Shown here in pieces: positions 43,611 to 52,600 of a stretch of DNA of 64,000 bases (its first letter is position 1; each line of letters opens with the position of its first letter). Source of the stretch: Siccirubricoccus sp. G192 (GTDB lineage: Bacteria > Pseudomonadota > Alphaproteobacteria > Acetobacterales > Acetobacteraceae). The stretch spans positions 124,001-188,000 of the forward strand of contig NZ_JAHREN010000002.1 of the NCBI RefSeq assembly GCF_019084075.1. Direction: 5' to 3'. Made by a program: the position numbers and the translations under genes. The notes beneath the pieces are model-generated. The model saw only the letters and a program-made list of their open reading frames with translations. It had not been told where the DNA came from and did no database searches.

Positions 43611-43943
43611 GAGCTGGTGGGCACCCGGCGGCGGCGCTCGAGCACCGCGGCCGAGCGGGCCTACACCGTGGTTGATAATGCCAACATCCACAGCGGCATG
43701 GACATGCTGCTGTTTACTCCGACCCACCCGCACTGGGAGTTCGTGTTCCAGCCGGATTACGCGGCCGACCTCAACCTCATCAAGCCGTGGAGGAAGGTGC
43801 TGCGCTCGCTGGCCCTCAAGGGGCGGTGGTTCGAGGCCTGGGCCGAGATCGAGCAGGCCGTCGAGCGCGCCACCGCACGCCGCGCCGTCTCGGCGTCGTG
43901 GCTCCACCAAATGTCGTGCTCATTTAGCGGATGCGCCATTTAG
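43611..43943 (+). pseudogene. IS630-family transposase C-terminal fragment
   Basis: A frame reading VVDNANIHSGMDMLLFTPTH, HWEFVFQPDYAADLNLIKPW and LALKGRWFEAWAEIEQAVER. VVDNANIH carries the second catalytic Asp and LNLIKPW stands where the Glu (LNLIEPW) is normal, a substitution that would inactivate it. The N-terminal half is absent, cut by the IS5 element, and the last residues (SASWLHQMSCSFSG) are unlike the family. Remnant only. Confidence 0.75.
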
Positions 43944-43945
43944 AT

Positions 43946-44146
43946 TTACGACGAGGCTGGCCGCGGCGCAGTGCCGTCATCCCTCGACTCCGGCAGGTAG
44001 CCACGCGCACGAAGATGCTGGTCGAGAAGGTGCTCGATCAGCGAAGTCAAGGATCTGCGGTCATCGGCGGCTGCGCGCTCGGCGGCGGCCTTCAGACTTG
44101 GCTGGAGCCTGAGATTGACCTGGGCCGTCTTGCCCTCACGGGTCAC
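43946..44146 (-). CDS. Ribbon-helix-helix-like small protein
   Basis: A 66-residue protein. KTAQVNLRLQPSLKAAAERA followed by RSLTSLIEHLLDQHLRARGY fits a ribbon-helix-helix DNA-binding fold (strand QVNLRLQ, then two helices). The start GTG 44146 follows AGAGGA; a TTG at 44167 would add seven residues. It may be an antitoxin or plasmid regulator, but no toxin gene is adjacent. It lies at the boundary of the IS cluster and the mobilisation region. Confidence 0.65.
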   Translation of the reverse strand: MTREGKTAQVNLRLQPSLKAAAERAAADDRRSLTSLIEHLLDQHLRARGYLPESRDDGTAPRPASS

Positions 44147-44235
44147 GTAAAGAATTCCTCTATACAAACGCTACGCATTTCGCCATCATAGGACATCGAC
44201 GGGTGATTCCGATGGTACTGGAGGCGGAGCCGACC

Positions 44236-44529
44236 ATGCGCGAATTCCTTCTGGCGCCAGTTTGGGGCGCGCTCGGCTTTTTGGCGTTCTTCCTGTGCGC
44301 CGTCATCGGCCTTGCCTATGCCGCGCTCGCGCTCGCCGCCGGGCTCTGCATGGGCCTTGCCCTGCTTTGCTTCGGATTCTGGCTTTTGACCCAGCATCCG
44401 GCCAGCCTGGACGCAACGTTTGGCTTCCTGCTGTGGGGCGTCGTGCCGGCGGCACTGATGGCACTGATCGGCCACGCCGCAGGCCGTGCCGCGGGGCTAA
44501 GGGAGCCCCGGCGTCATCGCGCAGGCTGA
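44236..44529 (+). CDS. Small integral membrane protein
   Basis: A 97-residue protein starting MREFLLAPVWGALGFLAFFL. Three hydrophobic helices cover most of it (about residues 8-32, 35-58 and 68-88), and the tail is basic (GLREPRRHRAG). No motif or family was recognised. The start at 44236 avoids an acidic upstream stretch; 44203 is possible. It precedes the plus-strand 224-residue gene by 170 bases. Confidence 0.6.
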   Translation: MREFLLAPVWGALGFLAFFLCAVIGLAYAALALAAGLCMGLALLCFGFWLLTQHPASLDATFGFLLWGVVPAALMALIGHAAGRAAGLREPRRHRAG

Positions 44530-44699
44530 CGTTCCCGCCACAATCGTTGGAAGGCCCCCCGGCGTGCCGATGGGGACAGGTGATGATGCGGTGAGGAGTG
44601 TGCGGCCGGCGCTCAGCGCCCTCCGCCCGCCGTGTGGGGAGGCACCTGGTGCCCTCCCCGCACGGCGCGGCGGAGGACGCATGAGGAGGTTCCCAACCA

Positions 44700-45374
44700 A
44701 TGTCTAAGTCCGAAGCCGCCCGTCCTTCTGGTCCTGGCACCGACCGGAATGGCGAGAACCAGAGACGCCCGGCCGAGCCGGGTGCAGTCGACGAGATGCT
44801 GGCCGTCCTAATAGCCAGCGGGCTCGTTGTGCCCGACGGAGGTCCGGTCGACCGACCACCAACGACCGTTGCGGCCGCAGAGAATTACCAAGAGGCCCTT
44901 CGCCGCGAGGCCCGGCTCCGCGAGGATCTTGCCGCTGCCCGCCGAGACATAGCCGGCATGCTGCCGGCCTATTCCCCGGCCGTTGCATCGGTGGTCGATG
45001 CCGTCGCGGAGAGACTGCCGGCGCTGGCCGCAATGGCCGCTGGGTGGCAGCTGAGTACGCTTGTGATGGCGCGCCTGAAGCGTGGAGAGCCCGTCGCGCA
45101 GGTTGATGTCGACGCCATCATAAACATGATCAGGCGGGACGTCGCAGCGGACCCCGGACCGATTTTGCGGGACCGAGGCAGCCGTTGGGTAGACGAAGTG
45201 GCAAGGGTAGCGGACGCGAGGCGGCGTCGTTCACGCGGACGACTTCTGACGTTTGCCCTCGCCACGCTCCTTGTATGTCTTGGGGCTGCTGCGTTCTGGC
45301 TCGGCCAGATGGCGGCGGGCCAGGGTCACACGCCCGTGCTCGGCTTCCTGGAGGGACACATAGAGCCACGCTGA
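44700..45374 (+). CDS. Hypothetical protein with C-terminal membrane anchor
   Basis: A 224-residue protein. The N-terminal 50 residues are polar and probably disordered. A helical segment (ENYQEALRREARLREDLAAA) looks like coiled coil, followed by a region with VDAVAERLPALAAMAAGWQL and VDVDAIINMIRRDVAADPGP. One membrane helix (LLTFALATLLVCLGAAAFWL) lies near residue 183-202 behind a run of arginines, so the bulk is cytoplasmic. It is preceded by TGAGGAGG. Not recognised. It converges with the leftward mobilisation operon. Confidence 0.6.
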   Translation: MSKSEAARPSGPGTDRNGENQRRPAEPGAVDEMLAVLIASGLVVPDGGPVDRPPTTVAAAENYQEALRREARLREDLAAARRDIAGMLPAYSPAVASVVDAVAERLPALAAMAAGWQLSTLVMARLKRGEPVAQVDVDAIINMIRRDVAADPGPILRDRGSRWVDEVARVADARRRRSRGRLLTFALATLLVCLGAAAFWLGQMAAGQGHTPVLGFLEGHIEPR

Positions 45375-45469
45375 AGCGCCGCAGGCAAAACTGGAGGGAT
45401 GCGGTCGGGAGAAGGCCTGAAGGCATGCTCCCGGCCGCCGACGGTAGGCGTCCAGTGGGCGTAGTCGAG

Positions 45470-47272
45470 CTATCCCCCTAACCAGCCGCGAACCTGCCGA
45501 TCGGTTACGCGGAGGGTCACGCCAGGAGGGTGCGGACGGTTCAGCAGGTGGAGGTTGGCCTCGTGGTTCCACGGATTCCAGCGGGTGTACCGAAGCAGGA
45601 CGACACAGGCCCGGCGGCAGTCGCGGAAATGCAAAGAACCGAACGGCTGTGGCTCGGATGATGCGGGAAGGTTGGCGTAGGCGTCAGCAACCAGGCCAAG
45701 CGGGGCAACGTAGATCGCGGGCCGGATGAACAGCAGGAGCGCCACGAGGCAGGCACAGACGTTGTCGCTTGCGGCCTCCATGGCGGTTTCAAGAGCCTGG
45801 TCGCCCCTTGCCCGCCAGCTCCGGATGAGGCCGACGGTTGCACCGATGGTGGTGAGGAGGAGGGCAGCGGGCGCCTCCCAGGCGGTCGACAGGACTGGCC
45901 ACCACAGCGCCGGCCGGTACCACCAGTGGATCGCGTCGTGGGGGCCGTCCGGACCGAACAGGCCCAGCAGAACGGCCACAAGCCCGAGCGTTGGCGTGAG
46001 GACGAGGGCGGGACAAAACCAAGCGAGGAAACGCTCCCGAGCCTGGCGCGCGGCCGCGGCGGCCTGACGCTGAGCTTCATCGATCAGGTCCTGCATGTGC
46101 CTACATTTCTTCTCGCGGGCCTGCTCCTCTTCCGCGGCTTGCTGCTTGGCCCTCTCGACCTCGACACGCCTTCGCTCGGCCTCAGCTGCCGCGGCGCGCT
46201 GCCGCGCGAGCTCCGCGACGGCCTCACGCCTAACCCTTCCGAGCGCCTCGGCACGGGCGAGCAACTGCCAGGGTTGGTCGGGGTCCGCGTCGATGCAGTC
46301 GCCGTCAGTAAGCAGGCCCTGGTTGAGCAGGCGCTGCAGGCCATCACGGGTGGCAGCCATTTGTCTCAACGTGGCTGCGGCAAGGATGTAGTCGCCTTCG
46401 GCGTCGGTCCTTGCCGACGTACCGGCTGGGAACGCCCGTACACCGTCGCGCGCGCACTTCCAAACCACATCCTGGTTTTCGATCGGCGAGAGTGTGCGGG
46501 ACTGCAGGAGTGCTGCCGTGCCCGTCGCCCAAGCTGCGGTCTCGGCCGCAAGGTAGGCGCATGCCGAGCCGATCGTGACGGGTACGGGTGGAGGCGTTGA
46601 CGGCGGCAGGGGGGAGCCGGCATTGGTGCGCAGACGCCCTCGCAACTCGCGCCTCGACACAAGGATACGGAACGACATAACGGCGTCGAGCGCGTCCGTG
46701 TCGGAGCCACCGGCCGTCTCCACCATATCGGCAGGCGTGATTCGGCCTGACCGGAGCAGGTTCCGCAGCGTCAGAGAAGCCCCGGCCACACGCCGCCACT
46801 TGGCCAGGGCGATGCGCACATCCCGGGCGATTTTGTGCTCCGGCTCGGCTGCCAGGGCAGCGAGCCGGCGACGCGGTTCCTCCACCCCGGCAGCGCGAAG
46901 CAGATCAGCACCAGCCTCCACCAGCTCCTCTGCACGATCGTCCAGCCATCCCAGCAGATCACTCGCCAGGACTACGCCACGGCGCAGCTCGCTGGCCGGG
47001 ACGTTCACGCCGTCCGGGCGCTTAATGGGTGGGAGGAGAGAGGAGGACGAGGAGAGGGAAGGCGCGGCGAACGACGCTTCTACTCTTGCCGCGTCCGCGG
47101 GCTCCAATGCATCCCCCGTCTCCGCCAGCTTCGCCCCTAGATTTTTGTAGGCGGCAGAGCGAGCGGTGGGGTCGGCCATCGCCAGCAGGTCGTCTGCCAA
47201 CGTGGCGCTCTCTACCACCCACGCCGCGTCCGCCTCGGCCCTCACGCGGCGCAGATCGGCCAGGGTGATCAT
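45470..47272 (-). CDS. Large hypothetical coiled-coil membrane protein
   Basis: About 600 residues; third gene of a leftward operon behind the ParA-like ATPase gene. The first 340 residues are soluble and helical (ITLADLRRVRAEADAAWVVE). A charged coiled coil (AEAERRRVEVERAKQQAAEE, about residues 365-395) leads to three hydrophobic helices: WFCPALVLTPTLGLVAVLLG, APAALLLTTIGATVGLI and NVCACLVALLLFIRPAIYVA. The tail is cytoplasmic or periplasmic, with RACVVLLRYTRWNPWNHEAN. I know no family for it. Start MITLADL (47272) is preferred over 47287. Neighbours suggest a plasmid transfer or maintenance role. Confidence 0.6.
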   Translation of the reverse strand: MITLADLRRVRAEADAAWVVESATLADDLLAMADPTARSAAYKNLGAKLAETGDALEPADAARVEASFAAPSLSSSSSLLPPIKRPDGVNVPASELRRGVVLASDLLGWLDDRAEELVEAGADLLRAAGVEEPRRRLAALAAEPEHKIARDVRIALAKWRRVAGASLTLRNLLRSGRITPADMVETAGGSDTDALDAVMSFRILVSRRELRGRLRTNAGSPLPPSTPPPVPVTIGSACAYLAAETAAWATGTAALLQSRTLSPIENQDVVWKCARDGVRAFPAGTSARTDAEGDYILAAATLRQMAATRDGLQRLLNQGLLTDGDCIDADPDQPWQLLARAEALGRVRREAVAELARQRAAAAEAERRRVEVERAKQQAAEEEQAREKKCRHMQDLIDEAQRQAAAAARQARERFLAWFCPALVLTPTLGLVAVLLGLFGPDGPHDAIHWWYRPALWWPVLSTAWEAPAALLLTTIGATVGLIRSWRARGDQALETAMEAASDNVCACLVALLLFIRPAIYVAPLGLVADAYANLPASSEPQPFGSLHFRDCRRACVVLLRYTRWNPWNHEANLHLLNRPHPPGVTLRVTDRQVRGWLGG

Positions 47273-47297
47273 GGCCACAGCCTCCACGCTGCGCCGA

Positions 47298-48089
47298 CTA
47301 GGCTGGAGCGCCGGGCGGGGCGAACACCGCCATGGCCTCCTCCGCCCAGGCCGTCAGACGGCGGACGGCGCGCACCGCTTCCAGGCGCGGCATCCCGCGC
47401 GAGGCCCACCATTCAATCGGGTGCCCCATTGCCACGTCCAGGCGCATCCGTTCGTCCACGATGGCCGCCAAAGCCGGCGACATGCAGCGCGGCAGCACCG
47501 CTATCTCTGCGCCATGGGGTTTCGAGGTCGCCCGCACCGCCGTGCTAGCCGGGTCCAGCGGGAACAGGTGTTCGTCGCGCTGGTTGACCAGCAGGAGGCG
47601 ACGAGACGCCGGCAGGGCCTGGGCGACGTAGGCCAGGGCATTGTTGGCGCTCGCCAGGGCATTCGCCTCGCCCGTTGTCAGGGCATAGAAGTCCGTCCGC
47701 TCACCTGAGCCCAGAGGGCCGTCCTCGCCGTACTCATGGAGCCAGGCGGTGAGCGCCCTCGTCAGATTGGCGCCGAGGTCCACCACGATCTCCTCGCCCG
47801 CATGGGCCAGGATCAGCTCACCGATCGCCTCCCACATGGCATAGAGCAGCCGGGGGTTGCGCTCGATTTCCTCCAGGGAATTCGCGGAAAGGCGGAACAG
47901 CGTCACCGCGTCGCCGTAGATCAGAGCCAGGCGCGGCTCGGCCTCAACCTCGATGATCAGAGGCAGCGCGCCCGTCTCCATGACGACCCGCGAGACTGCC
48001 GCCTGAGCCGCCAGCGATTTTCCGACGCCCCCTTTGTCCGATCCGAAGATTCGAACTCGCGTCGTGTGGGCTTTGCCAGTCGTAGCCAT
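47298..48089 (-). CDS. ParA-like ATPase (TraL-like)
   Basis: A 263-residue P-loop ATPase. The deviant Walker A is FGSDKGGVGKSLAAQAAV (residues about 15-32, the KGGVGK of ParA/MinD proteins), and EEIVVDLGANLTRALTAW (about 98-115) is the Walker B/switch segment with Asp. ParA-like ATPases of this sort occur in conjugative and mobilisable plasmids (TraL type) as well as in partition. It overlaps or nearly touches its neighbours and lies opposite the relaxase genes. No ParB-like partner is evident, so a transfer role is favoured over partition; this is inference. Confidence 0.75.
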   Translation of the reverse strand: MATTGKAHTTRVRIFGSDKGGVGKSLAAQAAVSRVVMETGALPLIIEVEAEPRLALIYGDAVTLFRLSANSLEEIERNPRLLYAMWEAIGELILAHAGEEIVVDLGANLTRALTAWLHEYGEDGPLGSGERTDFYALTTGEANALASANNALAYVAQALPASRRLLLVNQRDEHLFPLDPASTAVRATSKPHGAEIAVLPRCMSPALAAIVDERMRLDVAMGHPIEWWASRGMPRLEAVRAVRRLTAWAEEAMAVFAPPGAPA

Positions 48090-48091
48090 GG

Positions 48092-48670
48092 TCAGTTGCC
48101 TTCCTTTGGCCGACGGTCAGCGGCCGTGATGTTGATGGGGTCGGGTTCCCGCAGAGGTGCCCGCTTGTTCCGCTGCAGAGCAGCACGGGCGCGAGTGGCA
48201 ATCTCCGCATCGCCACCCTTGCCGGCTTCCGGGCGGCCGGCAGCCGGGGCCGGCGCCACGGGAGCGGCCGGCGGTGGTGAGTTGGGAGTCGGAGAGAAAG
48301 TGATGTCGCAGATCGCCTCGCCCGGTCCCATACAATCCGGGCTTCGACGATATTGGCGAGAGCCTTTGGTAGTTCGACGCTTGAGGCGCACCGGGTCGCG
48401 TTCATCCGCGACCTGGGACGCCATCGCGGACACCAATTTGCCGTTCAGGGGCCCGCCGTCCTCTCGGGTAAGGCCTCGCTCCGTCAGCAACATGGCCGTC
48501 TGTTCCCAACTCAGGCGCTGCTGGCCCTTCGCGGCCAATACTGCGGCGAGATGTTCACGGAGATAGGACCGCAGAGCACCCGGACTGTTCGACCGGGATG
48601 CCGGCTCTAGATGGCTGGCAGCCGCCGCCAGCCACTCGGCCTCCCGGTTCATGTCGGATTTATCGGTCAT
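48092..48670 (-). CDS. Hypothetical protein, TraK-like position
   Basis: A 192-residue protein starting MTDKSDMNREAEWLAAAASH. The N-terminal half is helical with SYLREHLAAVLAAKGQQRLS and WEQTAMLLTERGLTREDG, which resembles a small helix-turn-helix found in TraK-type oriT-binding accessory proteins. The C-terminal half is Pro/Ala-rich, then basic. Its stop lies 2 bases before the ParA-like start, and the gene begins next to the gap that separates it from the divergent relaxase genes. Assignment is by position and weak pattern only. Confidence 0.5.
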   Translation of the reverse strand: MTDKSDMNREAEWLAAAASHLEPASRSNSPGALRSYLREHLAAVLAAKGQQRLSWEQTAMLLTERGLTREDGGPLNGKLVSAMASQVADERDPVRLKRRTTKGSRQYRRSPDCMGPGEAICDITFSPTPNSPPPAAPVAPAPAAGRPEAGKGGDAEIATRARAALQRNKRAPLREPDPINITAADRRPKEGN

Positions 48671-48697
48671 CGCCGACCCCGCTTTCCCGTCTGCCAA

Positions 48698-49138
48698 GAT
48701 CTCATCACACCCTCCCCGACCCGCCTGCCGATTAGTTCAGAGCCTAGTATTTAAAACACTGATTCCAAATCTCCAATACTTTCAATATGAAAGCAATATC
48801 GCCAATTGATCCAATGCCCCGTACAATGCTAGAATAATCCCTTGAAATTTGCTCACACGGGGAGTGCATCTGTGCTGCTCATTATTGCACAGCAGCCGGG
48901 CTATACCCTATATACATGCCAGAGGAACGATGTGGCCGTTCCCAGGCAGGGCCGTAGGCCAGGGCGGTATGACGCCCGGCGACGGCCCGGCTAGCTGGGT
49001 CCAATCCCTGGCAGAGTATGCGGCGCCCAAGGGTCGGCGCGCCCGCCCGGGGATGCCTCGCTGGCGTCACCGGGGTCACAGGAGGCCTGCCCGCCAGGGT
49101 GCGCCGGGACCGCGCGCCTCGCTCCAGAGGAGGCCGCC
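48698..49138. promoter_or_regulatory. Divergent promoter region and candidate oriT
   Basis: An intergenic region between the leftward TraK/ParA-like operon and the rightward mobilisation genes. Bases about 48730-48920 are A/T-rich. The minus strand at 48895-48912 reads GGGTATAGCCCGG, similar to the nic region of MOBF plasmid R388 (recalled as TCT/ATAGCCCAG), so an oriT here is plausible. The remaining 200 bases to the RHH gene show no convincing gene; AGAGGAGG at the end is the ribosome binding site of that gene. Confidence 0.5.
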
Positions 49139-49657
49139 ATGGCCGTCAAAACCACGACTAGACACGAGGCCGAGGGCCAGGACGGCGCCAAGAGCCGCGC
49201 TTGGGCCTTCCTCACCCGCCAGGACGCCGAAGCGCTGGAAGCCCGCGCCGTCGCCGAAGGAGTGAGGGCGAGCGAGATCACGCTCCGAGCGATCCGGGCC
49301 TATCTCGCTACCCCGCTGCTCCCTACTACCTCCGTGGCCGAGTTGGCCGGCATGGTGCCGGGTGACCGCCGGGCTGTACTGGCCATGACGGCCAGTCTCC
49401 CCATGGCGGCTTCTGCCGTGGTGGCCAGCGCCCACATCGAGAAGCTGGCCCAGGCCGTCGAGGCGCTGGACCGAGTGGCGACGGCGCTGATCGTGACCGT
49501 GCCGAGCATCACCGCGCAGACCGAGGCCCAGGCCGAAATACGCGAGTCCCTGGCCGCCTTGGCGGACGGAATCGGCACCGTCGCCGCCGATGTTGCGAGC
49601 CGCTACGGCTTGGTGGCCGCGGGCGAAGACGGCGTGGCCGTCTTGCCTGGCCGCTGA
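49139..49657 (+). CDS. Mobilisation accessory protein, RHH-like
   Basis: A 172-residue protein directly upstream of the relaxase gene (14-base gap). The N-terminal part (SRAWAFLTRQDAEALEARAV and EGVRASEITLRAIRAYLA) resembles a ribbon-helix-helix domain, as in accessory proteins that bind oriT and help the relaxase. The rest is helical, with alternating hydrophobic residues (VASAHIEKLAQAVEALDRVA). Preceded by AGAGGAGG. Function inferred from context. Confidence 0.65.
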   Translation: MAVKTTTRHEAEGQDGAKSRAWAFLTRQDAEALEARAVAEGVRASEITLRAIRAYLATPLLPTTSVAELAGMVPGDRRAVLAMTASLPMAASAVVASAHIEKLAQAVEALDRVATALIVTVPSITAQTEAQAEIRESLAALADGIGTVAADVASRYGLVAAGEDGVAVLPGR

Positions 49658-49671
49658 AGGGGGCTGCCGCC

Positions 49672-52600
49672 ATGGCCGCATCCCTCAAGAAGATCGGCGG
49701 GGCGGGCGGCCTCACCGGGCAGGCCGCCGCCGGCTACTATGACACCACTCTGGCCGACATGGAGCGGGAACGCCGCGAGACGGTCCGCCAGGTAGCGATG
49801 AACTCCACAGCCCTGAACGGCGCGCGGGCGGTGGACGAGTACCAGATGGCAGACCCGTCCGCCCCTCTCGCCCGCTGGCACAGCAGCAACAGCGACCTGG
49901 TGCCCGACCGAGCACCGGTCCGGCCGGGTCAGCTTCGGCGCCTGTTGGACGGCCAGGCGCCGGACGGCCGGCAGCTTGTCCAACAGCAGGCCGGGAAGGC
50001 CCGCGTCCACGGCTGGGACGTAACATTTTCGGCGCCCAAGAGCGTGTCCGCCCTGTGGGCGGCCTCCTCCCGCGAGGGGCGGCAAGCCATCATGGAGGGC
50101 ATGGCGGAGGCCGCCAAAGCCGCCCTCGCCGCCCTGCAGGACCGCGGCGTGTTCACGACCCGCACGGGGAGTGGCGGTGCCGGCCGGGAGCTGGCGCGGG
50201 ACATCGCCGTGGCCCTGTTCCCGCAGACCACCAGCCGGGCCGGCGATCCACAGCTCCATTGCCATTCGGTCATCGCCAACGTCTGTACCAGGGCGGACGG
50301 CAGCACCGGGACGTTGGAGAGCCGCAACCTCTATGCGTGGAAAACCTACGCGGGCGCGGTGTTCCGCGCGGAGTTGGCAAAGCGCATCCAGGAGAGGACC
50401 GGGGCCGCCATCGAGGCTGACGGCCGCAGCTTCAAGGTTGCCGGCGTGCCGGACGGGCTGGTGGCAATATGGAGCAAGAGGCGCAAGATCATCCTTAGCG
50501 CCTACGACGAGGTGAAGGCGAAGTTGGAGGCGGCGGCAAAGGCGGCGGACGAGCAGGCCCGCGCCAGCGGCACAGAAGCCGGAGCCCTGTCCAGCGACGC
50601 CACCGAGGACACGGCCGGTGCCCTCTCCGCCAAGGGGAAGCGCCACCTCAAAGCCCAAATCACCCGGCAGAGCCGACGCACCAAGGCGTCTGTCGAGGGC
50701 ATGCCGGATCTCGAGAAGCGATGGCTCGAGGAAATGGCGGCCCCGCCGCTCAACCTGACCCGCGAGGACGTGTGGCGCCTGGTGGCCGAGGCCGCGGCGA
50801 AGGCCGCGGCGCCGGAGAGGTCCGCCGCCGACGCCGCGATCGACGAGGCGCTTGCCCGCTCCTCCGTCATCACCGAGCGCATGTTGCGCCGCCTGGTGGC
50901 CGAGGAGGCCCAGGTGCGCGGGATCGGTGCGGCCGGCGCCCACGCCGAGTTTGACCGGGCGGTGGCCTCGGGCAAGCTGATCCTGTTGCCGGGCAAGACC
51001 AAGATTGGTGAGGCAGTGTGGACCACGCGCGAGGCGTTGGACCGGGAAAGGGGCTTGCTGCTGGACGCGCTCGAAAGGCGCGGCGAGCGGGATCGGAACC
51101 GAGGGCTAGGTGGCTACATCAAGGCCGAGGCCGCCGAGGCCGTGATCGCGGAGATCGCCGCGCAGGCCGCGGCCGAGACCGATCCGAGGAAGCGCCGAAA
51201 CCTCACGGAGCAGCAGGCCGCTGCCGTGCGGCACGCGGCATGCGGTGACGGTGTAGTTGTCATTGAAGGTGTTGCGGGCGCCGGCAAGAGCTTCACATTG
51301 GGCGCCATCAAGAAGGCCGCCGAGGCCAGCGGTCTTGCGTGTGTCGGCATTGCGCCATCGTGGAAGGCGGCCGATGTTGTCCGAAAGGATACTCAGCTTG
51401 AGCAGGCCCGCGCCCTACAGGGCTTTGTCCTCGGCCTCCAAGGCGGCCGCATCCGGTTCGGCGCCCCACCCGCCAGCGGCCCGGAGAAGGGTGTGCGCTA
51501 CCTTGGGGAGCGGGTGGTGCTGCTGCTGGACGAGGCCGGCATGGCCGGCTCCAGGGATCTCGCCACCCTCCAGCGGTTCGCGCGTCAGCACCGAGCAACC
51601 ATCATCCTCTCCGGCGACCGGAGGCAGCTCAAGAGCGTGGAGCCCGGCGCAGCATTTGCGGCCGTGGCCGACCTTCTCGGCGTGGCCCGCATGGATCAGG
51701 TCCGCCGGCAGCAGATCAAGTGGCAGCGCCAGGCCAGCGAGGCTTTCGCAGCTGGCGATTCCGTGGACGGCTTGGCCCGCTACGACGCGCAGGGCCGTAT
51801 CGCATGGGCGGCCGACGAGGCCGACGCGCGGCGGCGCCTGGTGGACGACGTCATGGCGAACCGGGCCGAGCATCCCGCCGCCACCCGGATCGTTATCGCC
51901 GCCCGGAATGCGGATGTTCACACCCTCAATACGGCGCTCCGCGACAGGCTGATGGCGGCCGGGGCGCTCGGTGCCGAGGCCATGACTCTACGGACCCGCC
52001 ATGCCGGCGGCCGCGACGGCAACGGCGAGGTGCGGGACATGGAAATCCGTGCCGGCGACCGCGTGGTGATCGGCCTCACGGTCGGGCCGGAGGAGAGCAG
52101 GAAGGCGCTCAACGGCGACGTGGCGACCGTCCTTGGCTTCGAGGCCGGCGGCGATCCACGCCTCCGCCTCCGGTTGGACCGCACCGGGCAAGAGGTGTGG
52201 TTCCAACTGTCCGAACTGGTGCCACCGACCCGTAAGCAGGAGGATGGGCGAAAGGGGAAGAAGACGACGAGGGAGGTTGCCCAGGCCCCGGCCCTGCAAC
52301 ACGGCTATTCCCTGACCGTCCACAAGAGTCAGGGCCAGACGGTTGACTATGGCTTTGTGTACGCGGGCGAAGGCATGGCGGGCGACCTGGCCTATGTGGC
52401 GATGACCCGCCACACCCGGGACGTTCGGGCCTACGTGGACAGTGGCGGCATTGCGGAGCGGCTGGCCGAGGCTGGGGTGCGGCCGACCCAGGGCGAAGTC
52501 CGCAAGCGGTTCCTCGCGGCCGCCAAGATCAGCTCGGATGGTCTCAACGCTTCCGACTACATTGAGGACCAGGCCGCTTGGCTCCGCTCCGGCGATCCGT

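Noticed and set aside
45470..48089. ParA-like gene as a plasmid partition locus with a ParB partner
   Set aside because: No ParB-like helix-turn-helix gene or parS-like repeats are adjacent; the neighbours are mobilisation genes, so partition is not claimed.
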